Source of the DNA: Isoetes taiwanensis
Taxonomy: Eukaryota > Streptophyta > Lycopodiopsida > Isoetales > Isoetaceae
Length of the DNA: 64,000 nucleotides
NCBI GenBank assembly: GCA_021234155.1
Contig: JAJEKV010000087.1
Location: 2,849,242-2,913,241, forward strand
Direction of reading: 5' to 3'
Shown: one piece after another, positions 20,875 through 32,169 of the stretch
Layout: each line of letters opens with the position of its first letter
How positions within the stretch are numbered: the first letter of the stretch is position 1
Notes under the pieces: model-generated
Seen by the model: only the letters and a program-made list of their open reading frames with translations
Databases searched by the model: none
Told to the model about the DNA's origin: nothing
Position numbers and translations under genes: made by a program

Positions 20875-23640
20875 GTTTTTAGCGTCCACGGAGACCAATT
20901 GGCCTATGGGACCCAAACAAAAAAGAGAGCAGCAAGCATATTACTGACAGGATTAAAAAACCCCCGCCCCGAAGGGTTTTCGAGGGAAAAACCTTAGCAG
21001 TAATAAGCCTGCTGGCACACTGTACAATTGCATAGGACAGTTCAATACCGTCCCGTAGGACACAAAGAAGTCCGTGCATCCATAACCTCCACGGAGGTAT
21101 GACCCCAACAAACCCACCGACGCCGTAGCTAATAATGGCGATGCAACGGCTGGCGGGGCACTAGTAATCGAACATATCGCCTTCGGATATGGGCATATCT
21201 TTGGGCAGGTCTGGAGGGCATGACATTCATCCTCAATCGCTACCGGTGGCAACACCGGCAAAGCCTTTGCTCCCGTGCTTCACGCAGCCCAACGCCTGTT
21301 TCAATCGCGGAGGCGATGTGCCCCGTCTTGAATGGAAGCTATAAGCCTGCGTTTCTTCATGGGTAGCTGGGTGTACATTGCACTTGGTGTGGGCCTCTTG
21401 TGAGCCTAGGATTGACTTGCTGCTGATAGTGTGCCAGCTTAACATGTGTCAGAGCCTCTGCATCCCACAGCTTGCGAAGGAAAGTAGCATCAAGGTATAG
21501 TTTAAGTGCCTCGCGATCTTTCTTTGTCCTGACCTGGACACATCTGTTTGCACACACCCGGCGTGAGAACCAGCGAGCACGCTTGTCTTTCCGGCGGGAT
21601 TTCAGCGTTAGGGGACCCATTGCCGTGGCCAAAGCAAGGCGGGGCAAGCGTGTATCAGCCATAGCGACCACCTTTTGGAAGTAAACGATATGGCGTTCCA
21701 ATGCAGCCCGTTGAAGGGGTAGAAAGCCTGTCTCCTGGAGTAGGATCAGTGCACGGGCCGTGGACTTCACCCCGGGGCCCGTGCCAAGAAGGCCTTCGCA
21801 CTGCTCGAGGTCATTCGGTGTTGAGGGATATCACCGGACCCCAAACTTCGCCCCATACAAAAGGGCGGCTCAACCAAGGCCGAAACAAATGTATTTGGTG
21901 ACCCTGGGCATACAACTCTGCCTTGTGGTCATTTGTTACGCATGGCATATAGTGCTTTCCAACCCGCATGGTGACCCCCAGAACCCGATAGCCGCATCCC
22001 AATGGGTGGTAGTTGAGAACTCAATCCCCAAGTACTTGTAGGTCGGAGCCACCTCTACCTCTTGCCCCCAGTAAGTGAATGTGGGAAGCCTTGGCGACGG
22101 GATGATGCAACTAGCGGCCACCACGGTTTTGGCCAAGTTAACTTCGCATGCCGATTGAATTGGCAAAAAGTGTCAAGAGCATCGGTGGCGTTGCATGTCC
22201 TGCGGAGTATAGGCCATGAGGTTGACATCGTCGGATATATGAGTTGCGGATTGTGTGATGCATGATATGTGCGCCCGCACCTCCATGCTCGAGAGAGCCA
22301 ATCTTCCAACCCGATCAATGTACGGGCCAAAGAGTGTGGGGAGAGGGGCAACCCCGGCGCGACTCCAATGCTACCTGGGTCACCAGTGTCGGCGCTCCGA
22401 TGTGATACGGCACGAGCATGCCTCGTACAGCCTATATCTTTGCATTCGCAAGTCGGGGGTCCCCGGCTGCCGCAATGGTCCCATAGTTTATTGCGTGGTA
22501 TGCGTGGTCGAATGCCTTTGCAAAATCCACGAAACAACGATGCGAGGTCTCACGGGCGATTCACGCTATCTTCAATCAATGTGCGCAGAGAGTGAAGATA
22601 TGATCAATGGTGGAATGTCCGGGCGAAAACCCGCCGTGTAAGAGCTCGCACCTCCGTTTCCTCTGCCCATATTGTCAGCCCATTTGCTCAAGGATGCCGA
22701 CCCAACGGTTTTGCAAAAGAGAGAGCTGACCGTAATAGTGCGGTAGTTGGCGGACATTGAGGGTCCCCGCTTTGTATATGGGCACTACTCTACTAGTGGT
22801 CCATTGCGTAGGGAAGCCTTCTCGCAAGGCTTTATTGAACAATGCCGTGAGAATGGGCACGGTGGAGGCCCGGCCCATTTCGGAAGCTCTGCGCATGCCA
22901 TCTAAATCTGCTGCCTCCCATTAGCTAGGCGTTGTAGGCCCATGATGACATCCCCTCTGTGATAACCGAGCCATGCCTATCTGTGGAGGGATCGGTGCAG
23001 GCCCCGGCCGTCATCACAATTTGTTGCAAACTTGTACCCATTGCTCAGGGTGATGTTCCCCGTGGGAACGTGCGGGGCTTGCTCAAGACCCTTCTCGGAA
23101 TGTCTCGGGGTGCGGTCGGGGAGACCAAACATCTCATTGCTTGATGCTCTGCGAGGTATCCGGCCTTCTTGTTCTTGAGAAAGGCGGTATTGATTGAATG
23201 ACTTTGTGGCGAGATGGGATCGATGACTTTTGGAGTGTGCGTTTGAGCTCCCGACACTCATCATCAAACCATCATTTGCGGGGAAGGTGGTGGTATCCGA
23301 GGCTTGCCGTGGCGGCCTCTCCCAAAGCATCTTTCTCGCGGCCCGCCGAAGCGGTGTGAGTCACCAGCGATTGTTCTTGAAGTGTGGGGAGTTGCGGCAG
23401 ATCCTTGATCATGCTCAAGCTGGCGGGCATAGGTCCCCTGCGGGCCGTAGTCCAGCGCATTTGGGGCACCCGGTGTGTTGAGGCAGGGGTGCAGGGGAGC
23501 TTCCCACCGAGATGCATGAGCAGGGGCGGTGGTGGAGTCTACTTCCTCGCCCCAGAGTGTATGCGTCTCCGATGGAAAAATGAGTAACAGGTGCGAGACC
23601 GTTCCTCAACCGGCAGATAATCCACCACATTTGGAGCCGC
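20875..23640 (-). mobile_element. Decayed LINE-type retroelement with RT domain
   Basis: Minus-strand frames, broken many times, carry the order of a non-LTR reverse transcriptase. Near 22896-22675 is LFNKALREGFPTQW followed by VVPIYKAG. Near 22757 are YRTITVSSLFCKTVGS and then GFRPD. Near 22450-22330 is a region with PGLPLSPH. Near 22166-21936 are VNLAKTVVAAS, FTYWGQEVEVAPTYKYLG and EFSTTTHW. Further down, a basic helical region (21770-21357) reads like the tail after the RT. The upstream part (23517-22977) has no recognised domain. The catalytic Asp-Asp motif is not clearly preserved. The 3' end abuts the AATAG microsatellite. The element is dead; its clade cannot be named from what remains. 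Confidence 0.65.
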
Positions 23641-23717
23641 CCCCTTAGTTCTCCTGTCTACAAGTGCAGCAGCTGGAAGATGGCCATTGCACCAACCCAT
23701 TACAGATAACCAGGTCA

Positions 23718-23762
23718 AAGATAGATAGATAGTATTTTGTATTTTGTATTTTGTATTTTTTG
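23718..23762 (+). repeat. GATA and ATTTTGT simple repeats
   Basis: About four GATA units are followed by four TATTTTG-type units. They lie just right of the LINE, near its 5' side. Confidence 0.75.
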
Positions 23763-24834
23763 TTGATTGTCAACTTATCGGTTGGTTCATAAACATCCTA
23801 AAGTTTTTAAACGTAAAACATTCTAAATGCGACTAATGCAAGCAATCGACCAAAGAATCAACAAAACATTAAGTAATTTGGCAAGCAGTCCCCATGCATG
23901 TATAAGCAATCCCTTCTGCGATATGGGAAAATTTTTTGGAACACAAAGGTTAGCTCAAGATCCCCTATGTTTGGGTGATTATTTACCAACTTTGCCAATA
24001 TGGAAATGAACTTTACAATGCACTTTAAATTTCGATATGTTGCAAAGGCTTTTCTTCTGCTTAGCCCTACATTTTGGAGTCCAGCAAGATTCCATTTATC
24101 AATGACCCAAAGTCAACGATCAACATAGCATTGGGAGCTCTTGGTGTTCATGAAACGTCTTGACATATCATAATCTACAACAATGGGAGCTCTTGATGTT
24201 CATTAAACATCTTGACACATCATAACTTATGATAATAACCTCTGCATCTCCATGTTGATGCAACTTCTTTTACAAATTGTTCAATAAAAGCAACTACCTA
24301 TAAATGCAACTGCATTGATTTATTCCCATACCAATGGGCATAATTGCATGGCTCAAGAGAGTCAAAAGACATGCGTAAAAGAACGCCCATAAAAACATCA
24401 TGGCATAAATATCCTCAAGCACGTCATATGTCGTCTCAAATCTTTTCTGTTAGAGTACTCTCAATATGCTCAAAAACTAAAACCAACAAATTTTGTGCGC
24501 TAAAAAACTAAAGCCAACAAACTTTGCGCATAGAACACTCTTTTATTAAAGCTATTGTGTTCAACATTGTCTATTTGCATATTTTATTTGTGGTCCTCGA
24601 TGTATGAATATTCCCTATTTTATGCCAAATCAGTGACCTGAGTTTTCCTGTCTAAAACAAAGTTGCCACTCTCAATGGTGCAACGAATAGCAATGCAGGC
24701 CAATTGAATGCCCTTATACGTTATTTGTCGTCGCAACCAATATCCAACCAATATAAAAGAAAAACCAGTCCCTAGTTGCGAGACTGCAAGGCCAAAGGAT
24801 GTAAAACTCAAGGCGCTCAACGGCCCTAAGGATC
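23763..24834. other. Non-coding DNA with a 60-bp duplication
   Basis: The words GGGAGCTCTTGGTGTTCATGA and CTTGACATATCATAA occur twice in slightly changed form at about 24131-24175 and 24184-24230. No gene or RNA is visible. Confidence 0.45.
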
Positions 24835-25560
24835 TTCATAAAATATTTGAGAATCTAGAGGAACATTGTGGAATTTTGGAGAGTCTAAGGAATCTTCAGG
24901 AACTAAAGATTCTAGCAGAATCTACATAGAATCTCGAGGAATCTTGAGGAATCTTGGGATAACCTTCGAAATCTATGTAGGAATCCGAGGAAATGTTTAC
25001 AGAATCTTGGAGAATACATGGAATCTTGGAGAATCTTTGAGAGTATCTTTGGGAATCTATAGAAAACTATCTAGGGGAATACCTATAAGAGCTTAAATAA
25101 TATGAGGGAATTTACATATTATCTTGAGGTATCTATGGGAACCTTGGGAGAACCTTTGAGGACCTAGACCAATCTAAAGGAATCTCTATAAAATCTTTGA
25201 GAATTTAAGGGAATCTTGGGAGAATCTTCGGAGATCTAATGGAATCTAAGAGGATCTGAATAAAATCTTGGAGACTCTGGGGGAATCTTGATGGAATCTT
25301 GGAGAATCTAGGATACTCTTTATAGAATCTAAGGGAATTTAGGTGTAATCTACATAAAATCTTGACAAATCTAGAGGAGTCTTAAAATACTCTTTTGGGA
25401 TTTGAATACCAAAGAATCTTAAGGAAACCTTTGAGAGTCTTAGAAGAATACTTGAAAATATAAGAGAATCTAAAGGAATATTTACAAAATCTTAGAGGAT
25501 CTTCATTGGCTCTACATTAAGGAATGTATGCGAATTTTGGAAGTTTTTAGAAATCTAGAA
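24835..25560 (+). repeat. Degenerate GAATCTTGG-type tandem array
   Basis: Over about 720 bases the motif GAATCTTGGAGAATCT and variants (GAATCTANNG, GAATCTTNAG, GAATCTTTGAG) recur every 10-20 bases on the plus strand. The units are too diverged for exact period calling by eye. It is an old satellite-like or expanded microsatellite region and codes for nothing. Confidence 0.75.
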
Positions 25561-25609
25561 AAATCCCCGCAGAATCAAAAAAATCGAGGGGAATCTTCCA
25601 CCCTGGTGT

Positions 25610-25842
25610 ATCTTGTAGGGTCGGCTTCATGCAGTCCTCCATAGTACGCGAACGCGAAAAAACTTTCACTGTTTTCACTGTTTTGCGTACGCGAAAAAAC
25701 TTTCGTGTACGCGAAAAAAATCTTCCGACGCCAGAATTTTTTTTTGCCATATTTTTTACGTTTTATACGGCAATTATGTGCCGTATCATACAATTCATAC
25801 GTATTCCGTATAAAATATACAGCATATTGAACCTATCCCTGC
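25610..25842. mobile_element. Small element with CGCGTACGCG palindromes
   Basis: The stretch TGTAGGGTCGGCTTCA on the left and, inverted, GCAGGGATAGGTTCA on the right form imperfect terminal repeats. Inside are several GCGTACGCGAAAAAA words and ATACGTATTCCGTATAAAA. A related, larger block at 55249-55768 shares the palindromes and the terminal CAGAACCTATCCCTGC. No coding frame is supported. Confidence 0.5.
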
Positions 25843-25975
25843 TACCATTGCAACTTCATGGCCTTTGACTATGCCTTGCAATAGAAATGGTGTTTGATGT
25901 ATGTAATATGGTCCACTTCTATTATTGCAACTTCATGTCCTTATTGTATGCTTGCAATAGAAATGGTATTAGAGG
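25843..25975 (+). repeat. Short direct duplication
   Basis: TATTGCAACTTCATG and CTTGCAATAGAAATGGT occur twice within 130 bases, with minor changes. Confidence 0.55.
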
Positions 25976-26574
25976 CATGGGGTTATGACCATAATGCCAA
26001 AATTTGATAGAAGCACATCCAGGTTCAAGGGTTTTCATTTACAGTCCTTTTATGTGTTGTGAAATAATTAATTACAACATAAAAGGACAACATATATAAA
26101 TTACACATATATTAATTACACATTACAACATTTTTATTCAAAAATAGAGTTATTATGAACTTGATGGTATTTCATATCTGTATGTAGCCTCCTCCAAACT
26201 TATGAAGACAATACGCATGAATGCAAACTCCGCTCCCTATTGGCTCTATGCATCTACTGTGGGACATTATACGAGAAGTATATGTCAAGCTTCGATAATT
26301 CTTAATCTCATAGTGGCTTTTACTTTCATCCAAACTACAAGTGGTAATTTTGTTCCACGAGTTAAGAAAAAATGAAACTTACTATTATTTTATTTTAGTA
26401 AATGAAATATTTGGCATAACACTAATATTGAGGAATGGTCGACGATATTGGGCAAGCTAAACAATGTGATGAGCCTTATGATTTGATTTATAGTATATCC
26501 ACAAGAAGGTGCATTTGAGAAAACCTTGACGAGATAAAATCATACATTGTTTCAACTTTGCATACATTGACCAA
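25976..26574. other. AT-rich non-coding DNA
   Basis: No gene, RNA or repeat edge is visible. Confidence 0.35.
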
Positions 26575-26640
26575 TGAGTGAGACGGTGAAGAGAAATGTT
26601 CGCGGCAGCGCCGCGATAAATTTCTTGTATTCTTAATTCC
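26575..26640 (-). repeat. Dispersed repeat with a GC palindrome core
   Basis: On the minus strand it reads ACAAGAAATTTATCGCGGCG and then GCCGCGAACATTTCTC, matching 51648-51690 and 63433-63475 on the plus strand. The core TCGCGGC...GCCGCGA is an inverted repeat. It is a dispersed family of unknown type. Confidence 0.55.
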
Positions 26641-26644
26641 AGTA

Positions 26645-26830
26645 TTGTTGGTTTAGTGGTTAGTCTACTCATGTAACACATTGAGGTCTCGTGTTTGAAA
26701 CTCACTAGGATCTTTGTGTCCTAGGACCTTTGGCCCCGGGTCCCCCTAGGAGAGTAGGATCTTCACGGCCTAGAGCCTTTGGCCCTCGGTATCCTTGTAG
26801 GGGGCTAGTGCTACGACATTAAAAAAATAT
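26645..26830 (+). mobile_element. tRNA-derived SINE
   Basis: The A box TTTAGTGGTTAG and, about 40 bases later, the B-box-like GTGTTTGAAACTC lie in a tRNA-like head. The tRNA-unrelated body follows, with CTAGGACCTTTGGCCC and GCCTAGAGCCTTTGGCCC as an internal near-duplication. The element ends GTGCTACGACATT with an A-run. Head type, length and A-run fit a plant tRNA-derived SINE. Confidence 0.65.
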
Positions 26831-26854
26831 ACTCCTTCCTTCATGGTCAAGGTA

Positions 26855-27262
26855 TCTCATGGTCAAGGTAGGAGATATGTCATGGTCGGGGTAGATTTTT
26901 CATGGTCAAGGTCTTGAGACGTGTCATGGTCAAAGTCTTGAGGAGATTGGTCATGGTCAAGGCCATGAGGAAGCATGGACCTAGATTTCATTTCCCATCG
27001 CTACACAATGGGTAAGGGCCAAGGATAGGGCCCGGCGAGCCCAACCCCATGTAAGGGCCCATCCTTGGCCCTTACCTGTCATGGTCAAAGTCTTGAGGAG
27101 ATCAATCATGGTTAAGGTCTTGAGGTAGCATGGACATGGGTCACATGGTTTTCATTTCCCATCACTACAGAATGGGTAAGGGCCAAGGATAGGCTCTTAC
27201 ATGTGGTAAGGGCCCGGTAAGCCCAACCCCATGTAAGACTAAGGGCCCATCCTTGGCCCTCA
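26855..27262 (+). repeat. Tandem duplicated hairpin block
   Basis: Multiple copies of TCATGGTCAAGGTCTTGAG lead into GTAAGGGCCAAGGATAGG, which pairs with ATCCTTGGCCCTTAC about 45 bases later to form a hairpin. The whole module occurs twice, at about 26893-27077 and 27080-27262. It looks like a small foldback element duplicated in tandem. Confidence 0.65.
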
Positions 27263-27693
27263 CACGAAGAAATGATCAGTGAGGAGGCGATTTTGTCACA
27301 GATTTGAAGCTGTTTACTACAGAAATGTTGCTGTGGGGAGAGTTGTAGAAGCCGGCCCTCGTGCCGTCGTCGCGACTAGTAGAAGAAACAATAAAGCCAC
27401 GCATGAAGACAAAAAAAAAAAAGGGTTGGCATCAAGATAAGGATCCAATTGTGCGCATCAAACAATGGTGACCTGGTAAGAACAATGGCGTCTTGAAAAT
27501 AAACCCAATGCAAAGATGCTGATTGGAGGGCTAAGATTGCTGCGATCTGGAGTTTGACGAGCAGCAGTGGGTTAAGAATTTCTGGAATAAATATGGGGCC
27601 GAGCCCCTCCATCATTTCGCGGAGGAAAGGTGTGTATGTAAAGCCTTCTTTCCGTCCGTGATCTCTAGACAACGTGGGGATTGTAACGCAGGA
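27263..27693. other. Upstream region of the membrane-protein gene
   Basis: No exon is recognised. It contains an A-run at 27411-27422. The promoter and 5' UTR of the gene starting at 27694 probably lie here, but I cannot point to a secure TATA box. Confidence 0.4.
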
Positions 27694-28008
27694 ATGATGA
27701 ATATCAGACTTTTGAAGCTAATTCCACAGAATCTGTTTAGTCTTTTCAAGAAATGGTGGCCTCTTTGCGTCTTTCTCGTCTGCGTCTCTGTTGTTTATGC
27801 AGCGGAGAGATGGCATTTCTCGGCAACTCTGATCGAACTGTCGCAGGCACTAAGCGGCAGCTATGGAGATTATTTCTTGCTTGTTATGTTTGGTTTCCTA
27901 ACATCAATAATGGTGTGTGAGTATTTTACAATGTGCGACTCGTTTCAGGCCTTGGTGCGGAGCACACTGTTCCGTCCGGCTTCCTTTACGATGGCAGCGT
28001 ATGCAGCC

Positions 28009-28188
28009 TTAACACACTGCCCCTCAAGTTTATAGTGATCCAACGGCTCAGATCAATCTTGATCAGTGTGTTACTGGAGCTATAACACACTGCTACTCCA
28101 TAACACCCTAGGATGTTATAAAATGGACGGATCCAGATCGATTTTGATAATGATCGGATGGCCCAAAACTCTCGGGGCAGTGTGTTAA
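28009..28188. mobile_element. MITE with perfect 15-bp terminal inverted repeats
   Basis: The ends TTAACACACTGCCCC and GGGGCAGTGTGTTAA are exact inverted copies, 180 bp apart outer edge to outer edge. Inside, a second inverted pair CAGTGTGTTA and TAACACACTG gives a nested hairpin. It lies inside the membrane-protein gene. Confidence 0.75.
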
Positions 28189-28190
28189 GG

Positions 28191-28338
28191 GCGATAACGC
28201 CCTGGCCCTCGGGTGTTACTTCAAAAAAAATTTTCGGGCCATCAAAATGGCTCGGGCGTGCGCTACGCGCACACCCTCGCCATTTTGATGGCCCTCAAAT
28301 TTTTTTTTCAGTAACACCCTCGGCCCAGGGCGTTATCT
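28191..28338. mobile_element. Foldback element adjoining the MITE
   Basis: The arms GATAACGCCCTGGCCCTCGG and, inverted, GATAACGCCCTGGGCCGAGG pair almost fully. They continue through a long inner stem (GGGCCATCAAAATGG and CCATTTTGATGGCCC) to a centre GTGCGCTACGCGCAC. The terminal sequence is related to the TIR of the MITE beside it and to the element at 42061-42943. It may be a second insertion or part of one complex element. Confidence 0.7.
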
Positions 28339-30070
28339 ACTCCATAACCGGCTCCGAGGAACCCAGTCCTCACCACCAGCATTTTGCCCTGCATCTCTTC
28401 CTCACCGGAATGTTTGTCCGATTCTCCGCAAGCAGCGAACCAGACCTTGCTACAGTACCTCGCCTCTGGTCCCGAATTGTAGAAGTTCTGTTCGTCATGC
28501 GCCTCCTTAACCTCCAGCACCTCATGAGCTACCCCTTCCTCCTCCCTTCTCTTGTCGTCATAACCAGTTGTCGTTCCCATGAAATGTTCCGAATGTGGTG
28601 CAAGGATGGCGAGTTCTCCGATTATGAAACTGCAGAATCAGGCTTCAAACATTGCGACTCAATTTTGATAGACAGACTTTTGAGCATGGAACACAACATC
28701 AACTGGCCCCATACCAATCGCCATATTGGTTATCCAGATCATGAGAGCTGGTACAAACGGCACCTAAAAATGACTAGAATCTGTCATCATTGTCGTCGTA
28801 AATTAAATCAGCACTCATATCTGTGGGTGGAAGCCTCAGGTCTTCTCATGTTTCACACATTCGTTGTGCATGCTTTACTTTTGATATCAGTAGTCAAATC
28901 TAATGATCTCGTGATGTGGAAGGTGATTTCTGCAGTGAAGTTAGCTGTATGTTGTGTTTATCTAGCCATCCGATGTTGCCCAGGCTTTTTTGTCGCTTTA
29001 AATATGGCGCAACAAGACATCCTTGATAAAGAATTCAGAGAGTTGCCAAAAGAAATTTTACGCTTCTCATGGTTTGGGAAGATGTTCGAGTTTATAAAAA
29101 GCTTGTGGGAAAAGGGTCTTCCAGTAATAGATCAACATTCCTCTGATTGGAAGATGGCTGCAGCCAGAGTTGAGGGTATAGAACTGATTATCCATGTGCT
29201 AGTTTTTTGCTTGGCACGGTTTCTAGCTCGTTTCATTCTTCTTTGCCTGATTCTTTTTCTCAAGGTAACCAAATTGGCTTGGCTTTGGAAAATGATGGGC
29301 AAATGGCATCATAAAGCGGCTTATTATTCGGTGATGATGGGAGCGCGCCACATAATGAGCACAGAAAGAACCATTATCAGGACCGAAGTTGCACTTGGAA
29401 CTCGTAAACCATGCAGCACATGCATGAGTCTCCAAGAAATAGATGTCCTGGCCGGGGAAATGGGAATTAGTATTGGGCCTACTTCAACAAGCCAAGAGAG
29501 AAGTGGATTTTCAGTGGCATGTTTCGAATACACAAAAGAAGCATTAGAAGAGGCAGACAAGGAAGAGGGCAATACAGAGATCACATCACGGCTGCGCCCT
29601 TTGTTTGCACTGATAAATCAATTTTATATCCAAGAGTTTATGATCGAACGTGACAGCCAACATGCAACGCAGGTAAAGGAAGGTATCCGAGATTTTTGTG
29701 ATAAACAATGGACGGAATACAATTGCAAATGCCAGTGCAAATGTGTAAACGAGGCTGAATGGAAACTGATCAAGACCCAGATGTTAACTTGCATGCTTCT
29801 TTTCTTGTTAGAGCAGCCCACACACCATGAGTCCTCTGTGGAATGTACATTTAAGGGCCTTTCCCTCTACGACTGGATCAACGATAGAAAGCAGAACGCC
29901 TTGAAATACGACTTCCTTTTCGATTATTCAGTATCAGCAAATGTCTAGAGTAACGTTAAGTGCAAGTGGCTGACACAGTCGGTTGGTGCAACTTCTACGC
30001 GTGTAGTGGACCTTGTTTGGAATCGGGGGCCTTGTTTGGAATCTCCTTTCTATACCGATATTGCACCTTT

Positions 30071-30170
30071 ACCTTTTGCCATATATGGCACGTGTTTCAC
30101 ATATAGCACTCTTGCCTATTACCTTTTGCCATATATGGCACGTGTTTCACATATAGCACTCTTGCCTATT
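30071..30170 (+). repeat. Perfect 50-bp tandem duplication
   Basis: The block starting ACCTTTTGCCATATATGGCA and ending CACTCTTGCCTATT is present twice in a row with no difference. It lies in the presumed 5' LTR of Copia A. Its age is low, or it is an assembly effect. Confidence 0.85.
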
Positions 30171-30268
30171 GTGGCACTAGCCTAATTGTGGCTCATATAT
30201 GTATCTCATATATGAATAAAACATTATCTTGTTTTGTGGGTAAAGTTCTGTGTCTCATATTTCTAACA

Positions 30269-30281
30269 TAGTATCAGAGCC
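30269..30281 (+). promoter_or_regulatory. Copia A primer-binding site
   Basis: TAGTATCAGAGCC matches the TGGTATCAGAGCC initiator-Met-tRNA primer site of plant Copia elements with one difference. It directly follows TTTCTAACA, a plausible LTR end, and precedes gag by a few bases. The 5' LTR should lie to the left, but I cannot fix its start. Confidence 0.65.
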
Positions 30282-30284
30282 AAG

Positions 30285-31136
30285 TTCTTCTGTTGTTACT
30301 TTTCGCGGGCTCACCGAGACCAGGACACTTTATGTCTTTTCTGGATCTGGCTTCCCTGTTTGGAAGCTTAAGATGGAGTTGGTATTAGAAAGCGATAAGC
30401 TTTTTGATTACGTCACGGGTAAAATCGTGTTCCAACACAACCATTGACTAGTGCTAGAGTTCCAGTTACCAATGGAACTGAATATGATACTTGGGTCAAG
30501 CTTTTAGCTGATTGGGAAGAAAAAGATAAAGTGGCACGTTCTTTGATACTTATGCACTCAAAAAATCCATACTGATGGATTAGGGATCTCAAAACCTCTG
30601 CTGAGGTTTGGAGTTACCTTGACGAAGTTTATGAGCAAAAGACTGTATATGAGATTTATAGTCTTTGCAATGATATTGCAAATCTTCGTTATATCCTCAC
30701 AGATTCTTTTGACCTTCACTTTGATAAGTTTAAAACTCTTGTAGATGGCTTGTCTATTGCTGGTGAGGTCATGCCACCTCAACAACAAATTGTTGCGCTT
30801 CTAGAAACTTTGCCAGAAGAATTCAAGATTGTTCGTACAGTTTTACTCAACAAAGCCAACCTCATTCTAGATCGTGTTCATATTTCATTGAAAGATGAAG
30901 CTACCAAACTTCAAAAATATTCCAAAGATCAGACAGACACAGCTCTTGTGGGTTATTCTAGACGATTTCGTGATGATGATCAGGATAATTATGCTGATGA
31001 GCATGCTGGTCGTTCTGGTTGTGGACGTGGACGGGGCCGTGGCCGTGGCTATGGTCGTGGTCCTCCTCCCAAAAGAAATCGCTCTATTGTTTGCGAATAT
31101 TGTAAAAAGTCTGGCCATCCTGAAGAAGGCATTTAA
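30285..31136 (+). pseudogene. Copia A gag, 3'-truncated
   Basis: The frame starts near the primer site with FPVWKLKMELVLESDKLFDYV, typical of Copia Gag (UBN2 region). It shifts frame near 30425-30445, hits a TGA at about 30573 and continues through a second Gag block (ETLPEEFKIVRTVL). A Gly-Arg run (30 residues rich in RGRGRG) and the start of a zinc knuckle, CEYCKKSGHPEE, follow. It is cut there, where the 18-bp word GAAGGCATTTAAAAAAGT is duplicated (31127-31162). No protease, integrase or RT of this element follows, so only its 5' part remains. Confidence 0.75.
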
Positions 31137-32169
31137 AAAAGTCTAGAAGGCATTTAAAAAAGTCATATTGTCTCATATGTATAAGATACTCCATAATAAT
31201 ATAGTCAGTGGTATAGGATACCTCAAGCAAGTACTTCGGAAACTCGTCGATTCCTCAACAAAGACGTCGCCTGCAAGGGTCTAGGGTTTAAACCTATAAC
31301 AAATGGATGCTTAGAGTGTTAACCCAAATTCAAGAATTCTTAGTTTGTTTAATGAACTTCAAGGCATGTTAATAACAAAACATAAGGATATGCATTACAT
31401 AAACGAACTAAGTATATCGACCTTTGTTTTATAGGTCAGTTACATTGTACTCGCAACATTTCGAAACACAGTTTCACATGATGGGCTCATCTACCAGAAA
31501 TGACGTAAGTGCAACATGCGACAACACACATGCCAAGATCTCCATCATGTCGGACACCTCATAAAGGAAACCACGGTCCAAAACCAACTCTAAATACTCT
31601 ATGACGTCATGGAGAGGAATCAGGCAAAAATCAGGATCAGTAAGGGTGGGTTCACATGTGACAAGCATGCCATCACAGTCACAATGGTGGACCGTTCACA
31701 TGCACTTAAAACTTGGCAATTGTAACGGTGGATGCTGGTCCATTATCCTATGTGGCAAGGTTTGAATCCTACGCGGCGTAAAAGGGTCGAACGTTTTACG
31801 TGATGGTGTCACGGCCTTCACAACCGGCCATGTCTGAATGTGACCTGTAATTGCCCGTGATCTCAAGTGTGATCGTGATCCGGTGGTGTGGAGTGCGAAG
31901 TGTGGAGCGCCTTCGATGTGCATTGCTCCAATGTCTGGAGCAAATTCTGATGAATCCAGGTATACTCCATCTCAATGACTTCATCTACTGATTCTTTTTC
32001 ATCTGATTCTTTTTCATCTACTGATTCTTTTTCAACGATTCTTGACTACACCAATTTTCTTGTGCTGAAGAGGTCAGCATTTACATATATTATACACCTA
32101 TCTATAAGTGTAATATCTGTAAGTATGCTCAGAGAGGTCAGCATTCGCATATATCTTACACCCATTTGA
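31137..32169. other. Non-coding DNA between the Copia elements
   Basis: It holds a short repeat of GATTCTTTTTCATCT at 31986-32040. A duplicated word GAGGTCAGCATT(T/C)(A/G)CATATAT(A/C)TTA(T/C)AC occurs at 32069-32093 and 32134-32161. No gene is recognised. Confidence 0.4.

Larger units (their letters stand above)
27694..29948 (+). pseudogene. Multi-pass membrane protein gene split by foldback insertions
   Basis: The first part, from ATG 27694 (MMNIRLLKLIPQ), is open to 28008 and holds two hydrophobic helices, KKWWPLCVFLVCVSVVYA and YGDYFLLVMFGFLTSIMV. The second part is open from inside the insertion to TAG 29946-29948 and holds further helices (LLMFHTFVVHALLLISV, AVKLAVCCVYLAI, and LARFLARFILLCLILFL). 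It ends in a soluble tail with a CKCQCKC cysteine cluster. Removing 28009-28337 puts both parts in one frame on codon boundaries, giving about 640 residues, so the ancestral gene was single-exon or nearly so. I do not recognise the family. The 165-aa ORFs at 50462 and 62251 and the fragment at 41757 look weakly related to its N-terminal third. The long uninterrupted second part argues for recent disruption, or for use of a new start downstream. Confidence 0.6.
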
